54,984 nucleotides of DNA from a virus: IMG/VR virus record IMGVR_UViG_3300048016_000081, positions 1 through 54,984 of that record. One strand, given 5' to 3'. The notes beneath the pieces are model-generated. The model worked only from the letters and a program-made list of their open reading frames with translations. It made no database searches and was not told the origin of the DNA. Position 1 is the stretch's first letter. Each line of letters opens with the position of its first letter. A program made the translations under genes and the position numbers. Shown here one piece after another: positions 17,318 through 28,300 of the stretch.

Positions 17318-19156
17318 ATGCCATATTTGAAGCTAGAAGGTTTCTCGGGTATCTCGCCCCGTACGGGTCCGGCCCTGCTCCAGCCTAATCAGGCTCAGGT
17401 TGCCAAGAACGTCAAACTCCAATCGGGAGAGCTGCGCCCATGGCGTAAGTCTGTTCTCACATATCAGCCCGGTTTGCCCGATGTGCGCTCTATCTATCGG
17501 ATGGAGAACACCGTAACAGGCGGCACCGCATGGCTTGAGTTTGACAAAGACACAGACGTTGTGCCCGGCCCTGTCGCCGACACTACTGAGGTGCGGGTGT
17601 TCTATACAGATGGTGTAGCCCCAAAAAAGACAAACTGGAATTTGGCCACTACGAGTGGTACAGGTACCAAACCATTCCCGAACGCTTCATTAAACATGGG
17701 GGTTCCAAGCCCTACTGCTGCTCCTACACTGGTTAAATCAGGTGGCTCAGGTACTGTCCATGAAGATCGTGCCTACGTGTACACGTACATCAGCACCTTT
17801 GGCTCTGTGCTTGAGGAATCTGCTCCTAGCCCTGCGGCAACCATCCTTACAGTAGAGCCAAATGCCACTGTAACAGTGAGCGCGTTTAGCACTGCACCGA
17901 CTACGGCTGCGGGGTATAACATCACGGCCATTCGTATCTATCGGTCAGTCACTAGTGCTACCAGCGCAGTCTATCTGTATGTGGGCACAGTTACTGTGAA
18001 TCCTGCTACCGGTGCAGCCTCAGGTTCTTTTTCAGATACCGTGCTTGCTGCCAATCTTGGCGTGGCACTTCCTTCGCTGTACTACACTCCCCCGCCTGCA
18101 ACGCTGCATGGCTTGATCGCCCTGCCCAACGGTATCTTTGCGGGCTTCACTGGTAACCAAGTGTGGTTCTCTGAGCCGTACCTGCCGCACGCGTGGCCTG
18201 TTGCATACATGATGACTGTGGGAGCTCCCATCGTGGGACTCGGCGTATTCGGGCAAACCCTTGTTGTTTGTACGACACAGAATCCGTACCTCCTTACAGG
18301 CTCCCAGCCCGGTGCAATGTCTCAGGAGAAGATTCCGCTCCCAGAGCCGTGCGTAGCCAAGAAGTCAATCACGTCTGACCAGTTCGGTGTGCTGTACGCT
18401 AGCCCTAACGGTTTGGTGTCTATCGCCCCCGGTACACAAGATGTCATTAGCCGTGCTTTGTTCACTCGCGATGAGTGGCAAGCGTATGTGCCTACCAGCA
18501 TGGTTGGCGTGATTTATCAGAACATGTACATTGCGTTCTATCAGGTCGGCCAGACGAAAGCTGCGCTAATTCTGATGCGTGGGGACACACCGCCGCTAGT
18601 AACACTAGATGTGGCATCACAGGCTGTCTTTGTGGCTACTTCAACCGCAGAGGTGTACTACGTATCCCCAGTGGACAACGCCATATACGAGCTCGATGCA
18701 GACCCAGTTAACAACACGTACTACGAGTGGTTGTCAAAGACGTTCATCTTGTCTGAGCCTACGAACTTTGCAATCGCCAAGGTCCAAGCTGACTGGGGGT
18801 ATATCTCTGACACAGTAGCGTACAACGAGTTGGTAGCATCAATCACTGCATCTAACCAAGCCCTGTGGACAGCTGGTACCCCGCTTCAGAGCACGATCAA
18901 CAGTGTGACGCTCAACGGCATGCAGGTCAACGGCAGCATCTTGGCCAATATTCCAACGCAAGCTGAGACTCGAGTGGTGCAGGCGTTTATCTATGCCAAC
19001 GAAGTTCTAGTGTCTGAGCACGGATTTACGGACCAAGAGCCAGAGCGCATGCCCGCAGGCAAAAAAGAATACATCTACGAAGTCAAGCTGACAGGTAACG
19101 CCCCGCTGCGTAAGTTCGCTATGGCTACTTCTATTGCTGAGCTCCGAGCCGTATGA
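17318..19156 (+). CDS. Tail nozzle / stabilisation protein, P22 gp10-type, 612 residues
   Basis: The opening (LEGFSGISPRTGPALLQPNQAQVAKNV) and the WR-K-S motif, followed by beta-propeller-like repeats (LHGLIALPNGIFAGFTGNQV; KKSITSDQFGVLYASPNGL), fit the podovirus nozzle/stabilisation family that closes the tail tube and anchors fibres. A fibronectin-like module (about 145-250) is inserted. The last residues (AMATSIAELRAV) are typical of this protein type. It overlaps the next gene by four bases. Confidence 0.78.
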   Translation: MPYLKLEGFSGISPRTGPALLQPNQAQVAKNVKLQSGELRPWRKSVLTYQPGLPDVRSIYRMENTVTGGTAWLEFDKDTDVVPGPVADTTEVRVFYTDGVAPKKTNWNLATTSGTGTKPFPNASLNMGVPSPTAAPTLVKSGGSGTVHEDRAYVYTYISTFGSVLEESAPSPAATILTVEPNATVTVSAFSTAPTTAAGYNITAIRIYRSVTSATSAVYLYVGTVTVNPATGAASGSFSDTVLAANLGVALPSLYYTPPPATLHGLIALPNGIFAGFTGNQVWFSEPYLPHAWPVAYMMTVGAPIVGLGVFGQTLVVCTTQNPYLLTGSQPGAMSQEKIPLPEPCVAKKSITSDQFGVLYASPNGLVSIAPGTQDVISRALFTRDEWQAYVPTSMVGVIYQNMYIAFYQVGQTKAALILMRGDTPPLVTLDVASQAVFVATSTAEVYYVSPVDNAIYELDADPVNNTYYEWLSKTFILSEPTNFAIAKVQADWGYISDTVAYNELVASITASNQALWTAGTPLQSTINSVTLNGMQVNGSILANIPTQAETRVVQAFIYANEVLVSEHGFTDQEPERMPAGKKEYIYEVKLTGNAPLRKFAMATSIAELRAV

Positions 19157-19356
19157 GAAAGCCGGCCATCCCCCCAACCAGCATGCTGCCACTCGATATC
19201 GCTCGAGTGATGGAGCCATTGAAGCAGAACGTGGAGTTGATTACCGGCTCTCGCCCCGGCGCAGTATCTATCAGCCCTCTCCCCCCAACAGCAACATTGG
19301 CTGACTGCATCGCACAACTGAATTTAGTTCTTTCGCGTATCGAGCACTCAGGTTAA
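19153..19356 (+). CDS. Hypothetical protein, 67 residues
   Basis: Translated by ATGA overlap from the nozzle gene. Pro-rich N-terminus (RKPAIPPTSMLPLDIARVM) and a C-terminal helix (ATLADCIAQLNLVLSRIEHSG). Small Pro-rich proteins of this kind often precede podophage ejection genes; its function is not known. Confidence 0.65.
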   Translation: MRKPAIPPTSMLPLDIARVMEPLKQNVELITGSRPGAVSISPLPPTATLADCIAQLNLVLSRIEHSG

Positions 19357-19365
19357 ACTACGCGC

Positions 19366-19791
19366 ATGAAAAATCTGGTATATGGCCAAGACAAGCGCGT
19401 ACGAGACTGGGTTGCTGAACGAATCGGCGAGAACCTAGACGACGCTGAAGTGGCCATCGGAGTAGAAGAAGACGGTGAGCTGATTGCTGGTGTGGCGTAC
19501 AACATGTACACCGGAGCAGCCATCTGTATGAATGTAGCGGCGACACCCGGCAAACGCTGGACCTCCAAAGAGTTTATGTATGCGTTCTTCGCTTACCCGT
19601 TCATCCAGCTTAAGTGCCGTCGTGTCACTGGGTTGGTTCGGATGAGCAACGAGACAGCTAAAAAATTTGACGAGCATGTGGGGTTCATCCAAGAAGGGGT
19701 GATACGCGAAGCGTTCGAGGACGGCGAAGATGCCATCCTGTACGGCATGCTTAGAAGTGAGTGTAGGTATTTAGGAGTTCACCATGGGTAA
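19366..19791 (+). CDS. GNAT-family N-acetyltransferase, 141 residues
   Basis: The fold order fits GNAT: beta strands around VAIGVEEDGELIAGVAYNMY, a substrate segment, the acetyl-CoA loop region near AATPGKRWTSKEFMYAF, and the late VTGLVRMSNETAKKFDEHVGFIQEGVIREA motif, equivalent to the common 'N..S..l.eklGF..eG' ending. It would move an acetyl group from acetyl-CoA to an unknown amine. Such genes recur between nozzle and ejection genes of podophages; the target is unknown. It overlaps the following gene by eight bases. Confidence 0.82.
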   Translation: MKNLVYGQDKRVRDWVAERIGENLDDAEVAIGVEEDGELIAGVAYNMYTGAAICMNVAATPGKRWTSKEFMYAFFAYPFIQLKCRRVTGLVRMSNETAKKFDEHVGFIQEGVIREAFEDGEDAILYGMLRSECRYLGVHHG

Positions 19792-20845
19792 ATCATCAGT
19801 CAGCGCTCCAGCAGCCGACCCAAATATTGGCATCGCCCAGCGCGAGTTGTCCGCGCTCGCCAAAGAACAGTGGAGCAAGTTCACCACTGACATCTACCCT
19901 GAGATGCTTAAGCAGTCACAGCAGCAAGAAGCACGCGCTCAGGACCAGTACGAGTTCACAAAAGGTATCACTGAGAAGCAGCAGGGCTACGCGGACAAAG
20001 ACCGAGCGCGGTATGAAGAAGGCGCTATTCCGGCAATGGAGAAGCTCCGAGCTGATGCAGATCAGTACAACACCGAGGCGGAACGAGAGCGTATGGCTCT
20101 GGGCGCTCGCGCTGATATTTCTACCGCCATGGAGAACCAACGCAGCCAACAGGAAATGCGCCAACGAGCTTATGGTATTGACCCAACTTCTGGTACAGCG
20201 CAGTTCAACAGCAACGCCATGGGTGCAAACCAAGCCCTGATGGAAGCTCAAGCCGCTAACCAAACTCGTCAGGCAGCCAAAGATATTGGCTTACAGAAAC
20301 AAGCCAACGTGTACAACATGTATGCGGGCTTACCCGCACAGGGCAACGCCTCTACCGGTATCGCCCTTGGTGCTGCGAATCAAGGCTTTCAGACGGGTCA
20401 AGCTGCCCTTAGCAACTTTGGTACGACCGGAGCGGCGCTAAATTCAGGAGCCCAGACAGCAATGTCTGGCTGGAATAGCGTAGGCCAACTGGGTGTCGGG
20501 GCTACTAACGCTGCTAACCAAGCTGCTGCTAATCAAGCAGCTGCTGCAAATGCAAGTGCTGCCGGCCTCGGTTCTGCCCTCGGTACTGGTATCAGTGTGG
20601 CCGCTAAGATGGGTATGTTCTCGGACATCCGCATGAAAGAAAACATCGCTCAAGTTGGTATGCTGGATAACGGCCTTCCTATCTACGTGTTTGAGTACAA
20701 ACCAGAGTTCAAGAATATCGCTGGCTATGGCCCTGTTATTGGTGTGATGGCGCACGAAGTCGCTCATATCCCCGGTGCTGTATCTGTACACGCAAACGGC
20801 TACAAACAAGTCGACTACTCTAAGGTGGTGAACCATGGCATTTAA
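19784..20845 (+). CDS. Internal (ejection) protein with C-terminal S74 domain, 353 residues
   Basis: A helical Gln/Ala-rich body (about 1-240) of the type seen in podovirus DNA-ejection proteins is followed by an Ala/Gly-rich membrane-active-looking stretch (AGLGSALGTGISVAAKMG) and a peptidase S74 module from FSDIRMKENIAQVG to QVDYSKVV. In S74 the Ser of SDIR is the self-cleavage residue, and IGVMAHEV matches the conserved 'GVMAQEV'. Such a domain on an internal protein suggests trimer maturation. Overlaps the next gene. Confidence 0.78.
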   Translation: MGKSSVSAPAADPNIGIAQRELSALAKEQWSKFTTDIYPEMLKQSQQQEARAQDQYEFTKGITEKQQGYADKDRARYEEGAIPAMEKLRADADQYNTEAERERMALGARADISTAMENQRSQQEMRQRAYGIDPTSGTAQFNSNAMGANQALMEAQAANQTRQAAKDIGLQKQANVYNMYAGLPAQGNASTGIALGAANQGFQTGQAALSNFGTTGAALNSGAQTAMSGWNSVGQLGVGATNAANQAAANQAAAANASAAGLGSALGTGISVAAKMGMFSDIRMKENIAQVGMLDNGLPIYVFEYKPEFKNIAGYGPVIGVMAHEVAHIPGAVSVHANGYKQVDYSKVVNHGI

Positions 20846-22319
20846 TTTAGGCGCATTTGCTGGTGGTCTGGCCAAAGGCGGCATGGACACGTACCAGACA
20901 CTGGAAGCTATCGAGTCTCAGAAGAAGCGTGATGCTTTGATTGAGCTACAAGCGCAGGAAGCTAGGGCTGCTGCGGAAGAACGCACTGCGCTCAAAGGCG
21001 CAGCAGCTAGTACATTTGGGCAAGTTGGTGCTCCTGAAACTGCTATTCCCGGGCGCAAGTTGTCTGAGGCTGATGTCACTAATGCTTACGCCATTGACCA
21101 AGGTGACCCTACGGCAGTTGCTCCTAAGGCATACACTCAAGCGCAAGCGGAAGCTGACTATCTTTCTAAGGTGCGGGGGATTAGCCCAGAACGTGCTTTG
21201 GATGTTGAAGCTAAGCAAATGCAAATTCAGTCTGGCCGTCGCGAGCAAAAGTTTGACCAAGACTTTGACGCTGAGCGTACTAAATGGAACCAGCAGACTA
21301 CTGACCTGATGAGCAAGTTTGACACCGCCCTAACTCAAGACGGGGCAAATGGTGTTGTGCGCGAAATTGGGCCGGAGTTTAAAAAGATTACAGGTAAGAG
21401 CATTGCTCTCGTGGGTAACGACATCGTAGTGGGCACCGGCAAAGACGCTGAAAAAATCCCAGCTAAAGACTTGCGCGGCGCGTTTGAGTCTGCCATGACA
21501 CAGCACTACACCCAAGGTTTTGCCGATACATTGGTAAAGAAGGGTATGTTCAAGAACGCTAATGAGGCTATTACGTACCAGCTCAAGCGCGGAGAACTTA
21601 ATGTTGCTGAACGTGGAGCAGCCGTTGGCGAACGCGGAGCAGCAGTTAAAGAAGCCCGCCTGCCATTTGAAAATGCCAAAGATGCTGCGTACGCTGGATA
21701 TTTAGGCGGCGGCGGTAAAGGCGGCGTTGGCGGTACTGCGGGCAAAGCAGCTACAGCCCAACAAATGGTGGATGACGGTACAGCTCCAGATTTGGCCACT
21801 GCGTACCGCATCATGGCAGCTAAAGGCGCTACACCTGCTGTTGATGCTCAATGGGGGAAACTCGAAGAGAAGTTAGCGGGTGCTACGCCAGCTGAGCTTG
21901 CAGTTCAGAAAGAAGCCTTCTACGCCCGCAATGGGTATGCCCCAGCCACGCTAGCAGCTTCTATCACTAGTGGGGTTAAGCCCGATGGTAAGAAATGGAG
22001 CCCTGAAGACGCTAAGAAAGTAGTAGCTGACTTCAATGCAAAGTACCCCAATTCAAAAATCAATATGGCCGACCTTACTTGGGTTAAGTCAAAAGACAAA
22101 GCCGAGACTAGCAAACCCGACTCCGCCATACCTGCCAAGGGTAAGGGTTCATCGAACTTCTATTCCTCAGAAGCCGCCGCAGCTCGCAAGGCTGAACGTG
22201 TGGCCCGTGACGCCGCAGTTGCTGAAGAAGAACGCAAAAAACGTGAGGTCGCAGATGCCGAATCTGCTAAGATGCGCTCAGCTATTGCCGCTGACTTCAA
22301 TAGCAAGTACGGACGCTAA
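20835..22319 (+). CDS. Internal virion (ejection) protein, 494 residues
   Basis: An Ala/Glu/Lys-rich helical protein lying between two other ejection-type genes. N-terminal FNLGAFAGGLAKGGMDTYQ resembles a membrane-inserting helix; long coiled coils occupy about 25-60 and 430-480. Gly-rich hinge near residue 295. These proteins leave the capsid ahead of DNA and form a channel across the envelope. Function is inferred from composition and order. Confidence 0.7.
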   Translation: MAFNLGAFAGGLAKGGMDTYQTLEAIESQKKRDALIELQAQEARAAAEERTALKGAAASTFGQVGAPETAIPGRKLSEADVTNAYAIDQGDPTAVAPKAYTQAQAEADYLSKVRGISPERALDVEAKQMQIQSGRREQKFDQDFDAERTKWNQQTTDLMSKFDTALTQDGANGVVREIGPEFKKITGKSIALVGNDIVVGTGKDAEKIPAKDLRGAFESAMTQHYTQGFADTLVKKGMFKNANEAITYQLKRGELNVAERGAAVGERGAAVKEARLPFENAKDAAYAGYLGGGGKGGVGGTAGKAATAQQMVDDGTAPDLATAYRIMAAKGATPAVDAQWGKLEEKLAGATPAELAVQKEAFYARNGYAPATLAASITSGVKPDGKKWSPEDAKKVVADFNAKYPNSKINMADLTWVKSKDKAETSKPDSAIPAKGKGSSNFYSSEAAAARKAERVARDAAVAEEERKKREVADAESAKMRSAIAADFNSKYGR

Positions 22320-22337
22320 TGCGGAGAACAGAAAATC

Positions 22338-25300
22338 ATGGCTAATATTTGGGACGAGTACGAACGCGACCTGTTCTCCGAGAAAAAGAAAAAGGACGAC
22401 AAACCTGCTTCTTCCAATATCTGGGATGACATCGAGCAAGAGCATTTCAACCCAAAGCCAAAGGCTGGACTTACCTCTAGCCAAGTTTCTTCCTCCATTG
22501 ACCGTTACCAAGCTGGCCTATACGGCGTAGGCGAAGCTGTCGCTGAAGGCGTCGGAGCTAAAGATTCTGCCGAGTGGCTTAAAGGCCGCCGTGAAGAAAA
22601 CGAATTCTTGGCCGATAAAGCATCTCAACGCGCTCGCGACCTTGGTGCGGTTGACCAATTTAAAGATGTACATAGCCTAAGTGATTTTGGCAGCTACGCA
22701 AAAGGCTTGGCCATCCAATCCCTGCCATACGCTGGTGAAGCCTTGGCTGGAGGTCTTCTTGCTCGTGGCGCTATGTCTGGCACTCGCGCTGCCCTTACGG
22801 CGGCCAAAGAAGCTAAAGACGTTGCCGGCGTCGCCCGTGCTGAACGCGCCTTGAACGCAGGCTCCCAAGCTGGTGCAGTGGCCGCATCCTATCCGTCTGC
22901 TGTGGGCGATGTGCTGGGTAACCAGCGTGAACAATCTGATGGTGAGACTCGTGGTGGTGTCGCTGCTGCACTAGCCGTGCCGTATGCTGCGCTGAACGCG
23001 TTTGGTGTTGAGGGTGCTTTAGCCCGTGGCACTGCCTTCAAGAACACCGTGAACCTCCTTGACCGTGGCACCGGCTTGACTGGTGCTGCTGCTCGTACTG
23101 CTGCTACTGCAACTGGCGTGGCCCTCAAAGAAGGTGCTTCGGAAACTGGCCAAGAGATGCTGAACCAAGTTGGTCGCATGTCGGTTGACTCAAGCGAAGC
23201 CTTCCTAAGTGAAGCAGCCCAAGAGCGATTCAAAGAATCATTCATTGGTGGTGCAGCCCTTGGTGGTCTGGCCGGTGGTATCGGTGGCGGCTGGCGTCGT
23301 AGCTCTGCTGGTGGTAATGACATCTCCCAAGCCATGGGTAGCAAGGACGCTACACAGCCGGACATCACGACAACTCAGTTCACTCCGCCCCCTCCACCCC
23401 CCGCTGCTGATATAACTGGCACCCCGTCTGTTGTTTCTACGCAACAGACCATTCCTTCGGCTCCGGCAGTCGTAGGTGGTACTACGGATATTGCACAGGC
23501 GCAAGCCCAAGCTCAGGCTGCCCAACAACAACAGCAGATGCAGGAACAGCAGCAGGCTGCTCGCGAAGAGTTCACTCAGCGCTTTGGCGGTGTGCGCCCA
23601 GCCTTGGATGAGAATGGCCAGCCTACGCAAAGCGTGGTGTTCCAGAACAAGACATACCACACCCGCGACGAGCTCAATGCTGCCGTGGACAAACTGGTAG
23701 CTAAAGATCAGACTAAGGACGACCATGCTCGTCAAGTACAAGCTGCATTTACCAAGACTTACTCTACTCAAGAGAAGACCCCGAACGTAAACTCAGTTGT
23801 CTCCCAGACCAGCCGGTACACCAATCGCACTGCATCTGTGGAAGAGGCTGCCGCACGAATTAACATCGAGATCGCCACACTGGTGGGCCAAGGTAAAAAG
23901 CTGGATGACACTAAGTTATCTAAGCTGGCCGAGTTTTACGAGAACCTTACTGGTGTGACAGCACCAGCTTACGCAGCCGCTGAACAAGCACAACCAACAG
24001 GAGTTAACAATGGAAAACTGCAACTGCAAAACGATGCCGGGCTTCGAGAAGTACCAGTCACAGGCGGAGCAACAGAAACAAACGATGGACAAGCTGGGGG
24101 TGTACGACCCGCTGTGCTTCAATCCGTCGGAGCAACAAGTGTCGGAGCGGGACCGCTTGACCTCCAAGCTGGACAGCCATCAACAGGCGGAGTACGGACA
24201 AGCACCGGAGATGTATCCAATGCTGCCGGTGGCGATGCCACGCAAGCGCAAGTAAATGGGCAAGCTCAAGCAACCGTTCCAAGTGCCGCCCAAGTCACCG
24301 ACGAACGACTCCCTAATGAAAATCTTGGGTCAGTTCCTCCAGTACAACAAGAGCAGTCAGTTGAAGAACAACGAGCCGAAGAAGTCCCCAACTTAATTCG
24401 CTCCGCGCTTCGCATGATTTACAAGTCAGACCGCAAGGTCGACTTGTTGTTGCTCTTGACCGAAAAAACACAGCGCAGTGACTACGCCGCAATCGCTAAG
24501 GAATACGGAGTAACCGAGCAGTACGTTAAGGAGCTGGCGGCAGAAGCCATTACTGACAAAGGTAAAACTTTCCCCCGTTTCATTGAAGCCAACATTGACA
24601 AGTTCATGGCCGCAGTCAACGTACAAGCGGAGCAATCCGGTATTAGCGTACTAGAAGCTCTCGATGCGTTGCAGACTATCCATGACGCCTACGAGGGCGG
24701 GCTCGCTTCCCAATTAGGCGTGGAAGTGAATGAGGGCGACCTCATTAATGCTGGTATGGAAATCCAGAATCTCAAAGAGCGCACTGACAATGAAGGCAAA
24801 GGTACTGGCAAAGTAGACCGCACCAACGTATCCGACTTGGCCGAAGAAGGCAACAAGATGGAAGCCTTGATGCAACAGTACTTGGACCTGTCCAATGAGC
24901 TGGAAGCTGCCACTGAGGCCAATGACGAGCGTGTTCAAGAGCTGGAAGAGCAAGTCGCAGAGTTAACTACAAAAATCGCCGCCGCCGAGAAGAAAGAAAA
25001 AGCTCGCGTTCGCGCCACGGCTGGAAAACAAGCACCAAAGGAAACTGAAAATGCCGTTCAAGTCGAAAGCACAGATGAGGGAGATGTTCGCGAACCAGCC
25101 GGAGGTAGCGAAACGGTGGGCGAAGGAAACGCCGAACCCCAAAAGCCTGCCAGAAAAACTAAGCAAGCCAAAGTCGAAGACAACGCCGACCAAGCCGCGC
25201 CGGAAATAAGAACTCCGCAAGAGCAGTATGACGCTCTGGCCGCCACAACCAATCTGTTACCTCCGTACGAGGCATTGGATGAACGCGAGCGTGCTCAAAT

Positions 25301-28300
25301 AGAAGACCAAGCCTATCAAGGTAAGTTGACTCTTGCGTCATTGAACACCATGTTCTCGGGCAACGCCAAGTTCGGTAAAGACGTTCGCGCTATCAATCCG
25401 TACACCGTGGCTGAGCTGACCAAAGATATTGAAGATTTTGTTCGTGCATCAATCTCATCGCGTAAGCTGGTGATAGTTAACTCAGTTGAGGACTTGACGA
25501 ACTCTGCTGATAAGGTTGTAAAACAGATTGGTGCCGTGCTTGCCGTTGAAGGCGCGTATGGTGTTGCAGTAAATGGCCGTGCCTTCCTGATTGCAAACCG
25601 TATCGAAAAAGGTATGGGTCGTGCCAAGTTTATGCACGAGGTCGGAGCTCACATAGGGCTAGAGAATCTGCTACCTAAAGCAACATATGACCGCCTTGTC
25701 GCCCAGATTAAAAAGTGGACAAACTCTGAGGCTGACACTGATGAAGTTACCTTGGCTGCCAGAGCTGAGATGCGTGTCCTCAACGCTAACACTCCTGCCG
25801 CTGACTATGACGCAGAACTGCTGGCTTACTTTATTGAAGAAGCTGTCCAAGCCGGCATTGACCCAACCGCTTCTGGCAAAGAGACTGGTGCTCTGCGCGA
25901 GTGGTTCCGTACGTTGTGGGCTGCGTTTAAGGTTGCTGTGCGTAAGCTGGGGTACAACCCTGAGGCCATGACTGCGCAAGACATTGTGGATATGGCTTTT
26001 GGCGCTGCTCGCTTGGAGATGTCAGGTACGTACCACGGCACTGCTGCTAACTTCCGTAACTTCCGTAATGAGTACATTGGCTCTGGCGAAGGGGCTACCG
26101 CTTATGGCTGGGGTACATACCTTGCCGAACGCTATGGGATTGCTAAGGGGTATTTTGAAGCTGACGTGCGTCGTAAGACCAAGGATGCCCCCGTTACGAA
26201 TCCAGCGCAGGCGGTACAGGATTTCTTTGGTTTTGGGAAGCTGGTAAAGCCAGACGGCAGCCTCATGCGCGTTGATACCTCAGTTGCTGATGACGAGCTG
26301 TTTAACTACAACGCCACAGTGGCAGAGCAACCACAACGGGTGAAGGACGCTATTAAGTCCATGCTTGACCCCATCGCAGATGAAGTGTTAGATCGCACCA
26401 ACTCTGACGTGGATGAGCTCACTGGGCGAGACCTCTTTGGTACGGGGGAGAATGACCTCGGCTTGTTGAGCCGCTTAATCATGGACGACGTGCTAGTCGC
26501 CGACGGTGCCAAGTTCAACAAAGCTGTGCAGCAAGGCGAATTCCACAAGGCAGCGTCACTGTTGCTCGAGGAAGCTGGTATCGCAGGCATTAAGCATCTG
26601 GATGCTCGTAGCCGTGGCACCGCCACTAGCGTCATTCAGTTCCGTGGGAAAGCATACAACCGAGATGAGCTGCGGGACGCTGCCCGAGCTGCTTATGCAG
26701 CCAAAGATGAGCAGCAGACCTTTGAGATGGGCATGCTACGAAGCCTGTTACAGAACGGGATTGACCACGTCAGAGCTATGCACCAGTCCAAGCAAGCGTA
26801 TTACGAGCGCTTGTTCTACAAGACTGACAAAGAATCCGCTGAGAAGTTCAAAGTTCCTTTCGACGAAGAGCAAGCTCGCGCTGACGCAAAGCGAAAAACT
26901 AAAGACTTGTTTGAGACCAAAGCGCTCGACTGGCTGGACAAGCACGAGGCTGAGATTTCCATGGCGGAGAATCCGCGCACATACAACCGTATTTTGTTTA
27001 GTGATAAGAACATCTTCCGTGTTGGCACCCAAGTGGCCGCAGATCGCCAACGCATGCGCTTTGGTAAAAATATGTCTACCCGCCTGAACGAAGGACTAGA
27101 AAACAATCTCCCCGCCTCGGTGGTAAAGCCTGCTAAGTCTGTAGTGTCTACAATGGGTGCTGCCGTGAAGAACGGCTTGTTGGCTGTGGGTATCACTGAA
27201 GATGTAGTCAACGCCGCTAGCAAGTACATGCGCTCCGCTCAGGATTACCTGACTGCTCAGTACGCTCGCCAGAAGACTCGCCTCGAGTTTGAACAGCGCA
27301 TTGAGGCTATCCTCGACTCGTTCGACAAGCTGCCCAAGAACCTCCAAGGTGAAGACGCTGGCAGCGTGAACCGCTACATCTTGGACTCCACGATGAGCAA
27401 GAAGTGGGGCTACTACCCCGGTGAAAAGCGCATTGGCACAAAGTTGTTTGAGGTTGACCCAGACTTAGAGAAGCGCTTCCTTGCGTTCCCACCTGCTGCC
27501 CAGCAACTAATTCGTGACGTGTTTGAGCACGGCTACACCGCCCTCAAGGCTAAGAGCGACGCTATTGATGTAGCAGTTGAGCGTGAGTTTGCTGAACGCA
27601 CCAAGGCCGCCGCAGGCGATGCTGACCTATTAGATGAAGTGGCTACTGCCAAGAAGCTGATGCGTACTCAGTTGAGCAGCATCCAGAACGTCGACTTCAC
27701 TACCCCCTACGCCTACCTCGGTCGTTACGGCGACTACGTCGTGGCAGCCAAGTCTGCTGAGTTTAAGTACTGGGAAGGCGTTGCTGCTGAGAAGGGTGAG
27801 AACAAAGAACGTGCCGCTGCATGGTTGGCTGAGAATACTTCCAACCCAGACCACTACGTTGTACAGTTTGCTGAGACCCAAGGTGAGGCTGACTCGATTG
27901 CTGCTGATCTGATTGCCACTGGCAAGTTCGACATGGACGGCACTGAGGCTGGCCCCAAAGAAGACATCGGTTCTTACATTGGTTCTGATGTCCACCTCGC
28001 TGTAGCGCGTCTGCGCAACTTGATCTCTCGCCAAGAAGGCGAAAGCGGTGAGGGCAACTCTGACCTCAACCGTATGATTTCTGACCTGTACCTGACGACT
28101 GCTGCTGAAAACAGTGCTCGTAAGTCTGAGATCATGCGTAAGTACGTGGCCGGTGCAAACGGAAACATGATGCGTAACTTGGCCACGTCTGGCCGAGCCG
28201 ATGCCCACTTCCTGAGCACAATGAAACACAACGACGATGTGGTGGATGCCCTCGAGCGCATGCGCAACGAAGCCAAGGGCAACGTGCGTAACGCAATGCC

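Noticed and set aside
23476-23700. Possible fourth nested frame in the giant gene's first linker
   Set aside because: Starts at GTG without a binding site, and its Arg/Ser-rich translation is shadow-like, unlike the three accepted nested genes.
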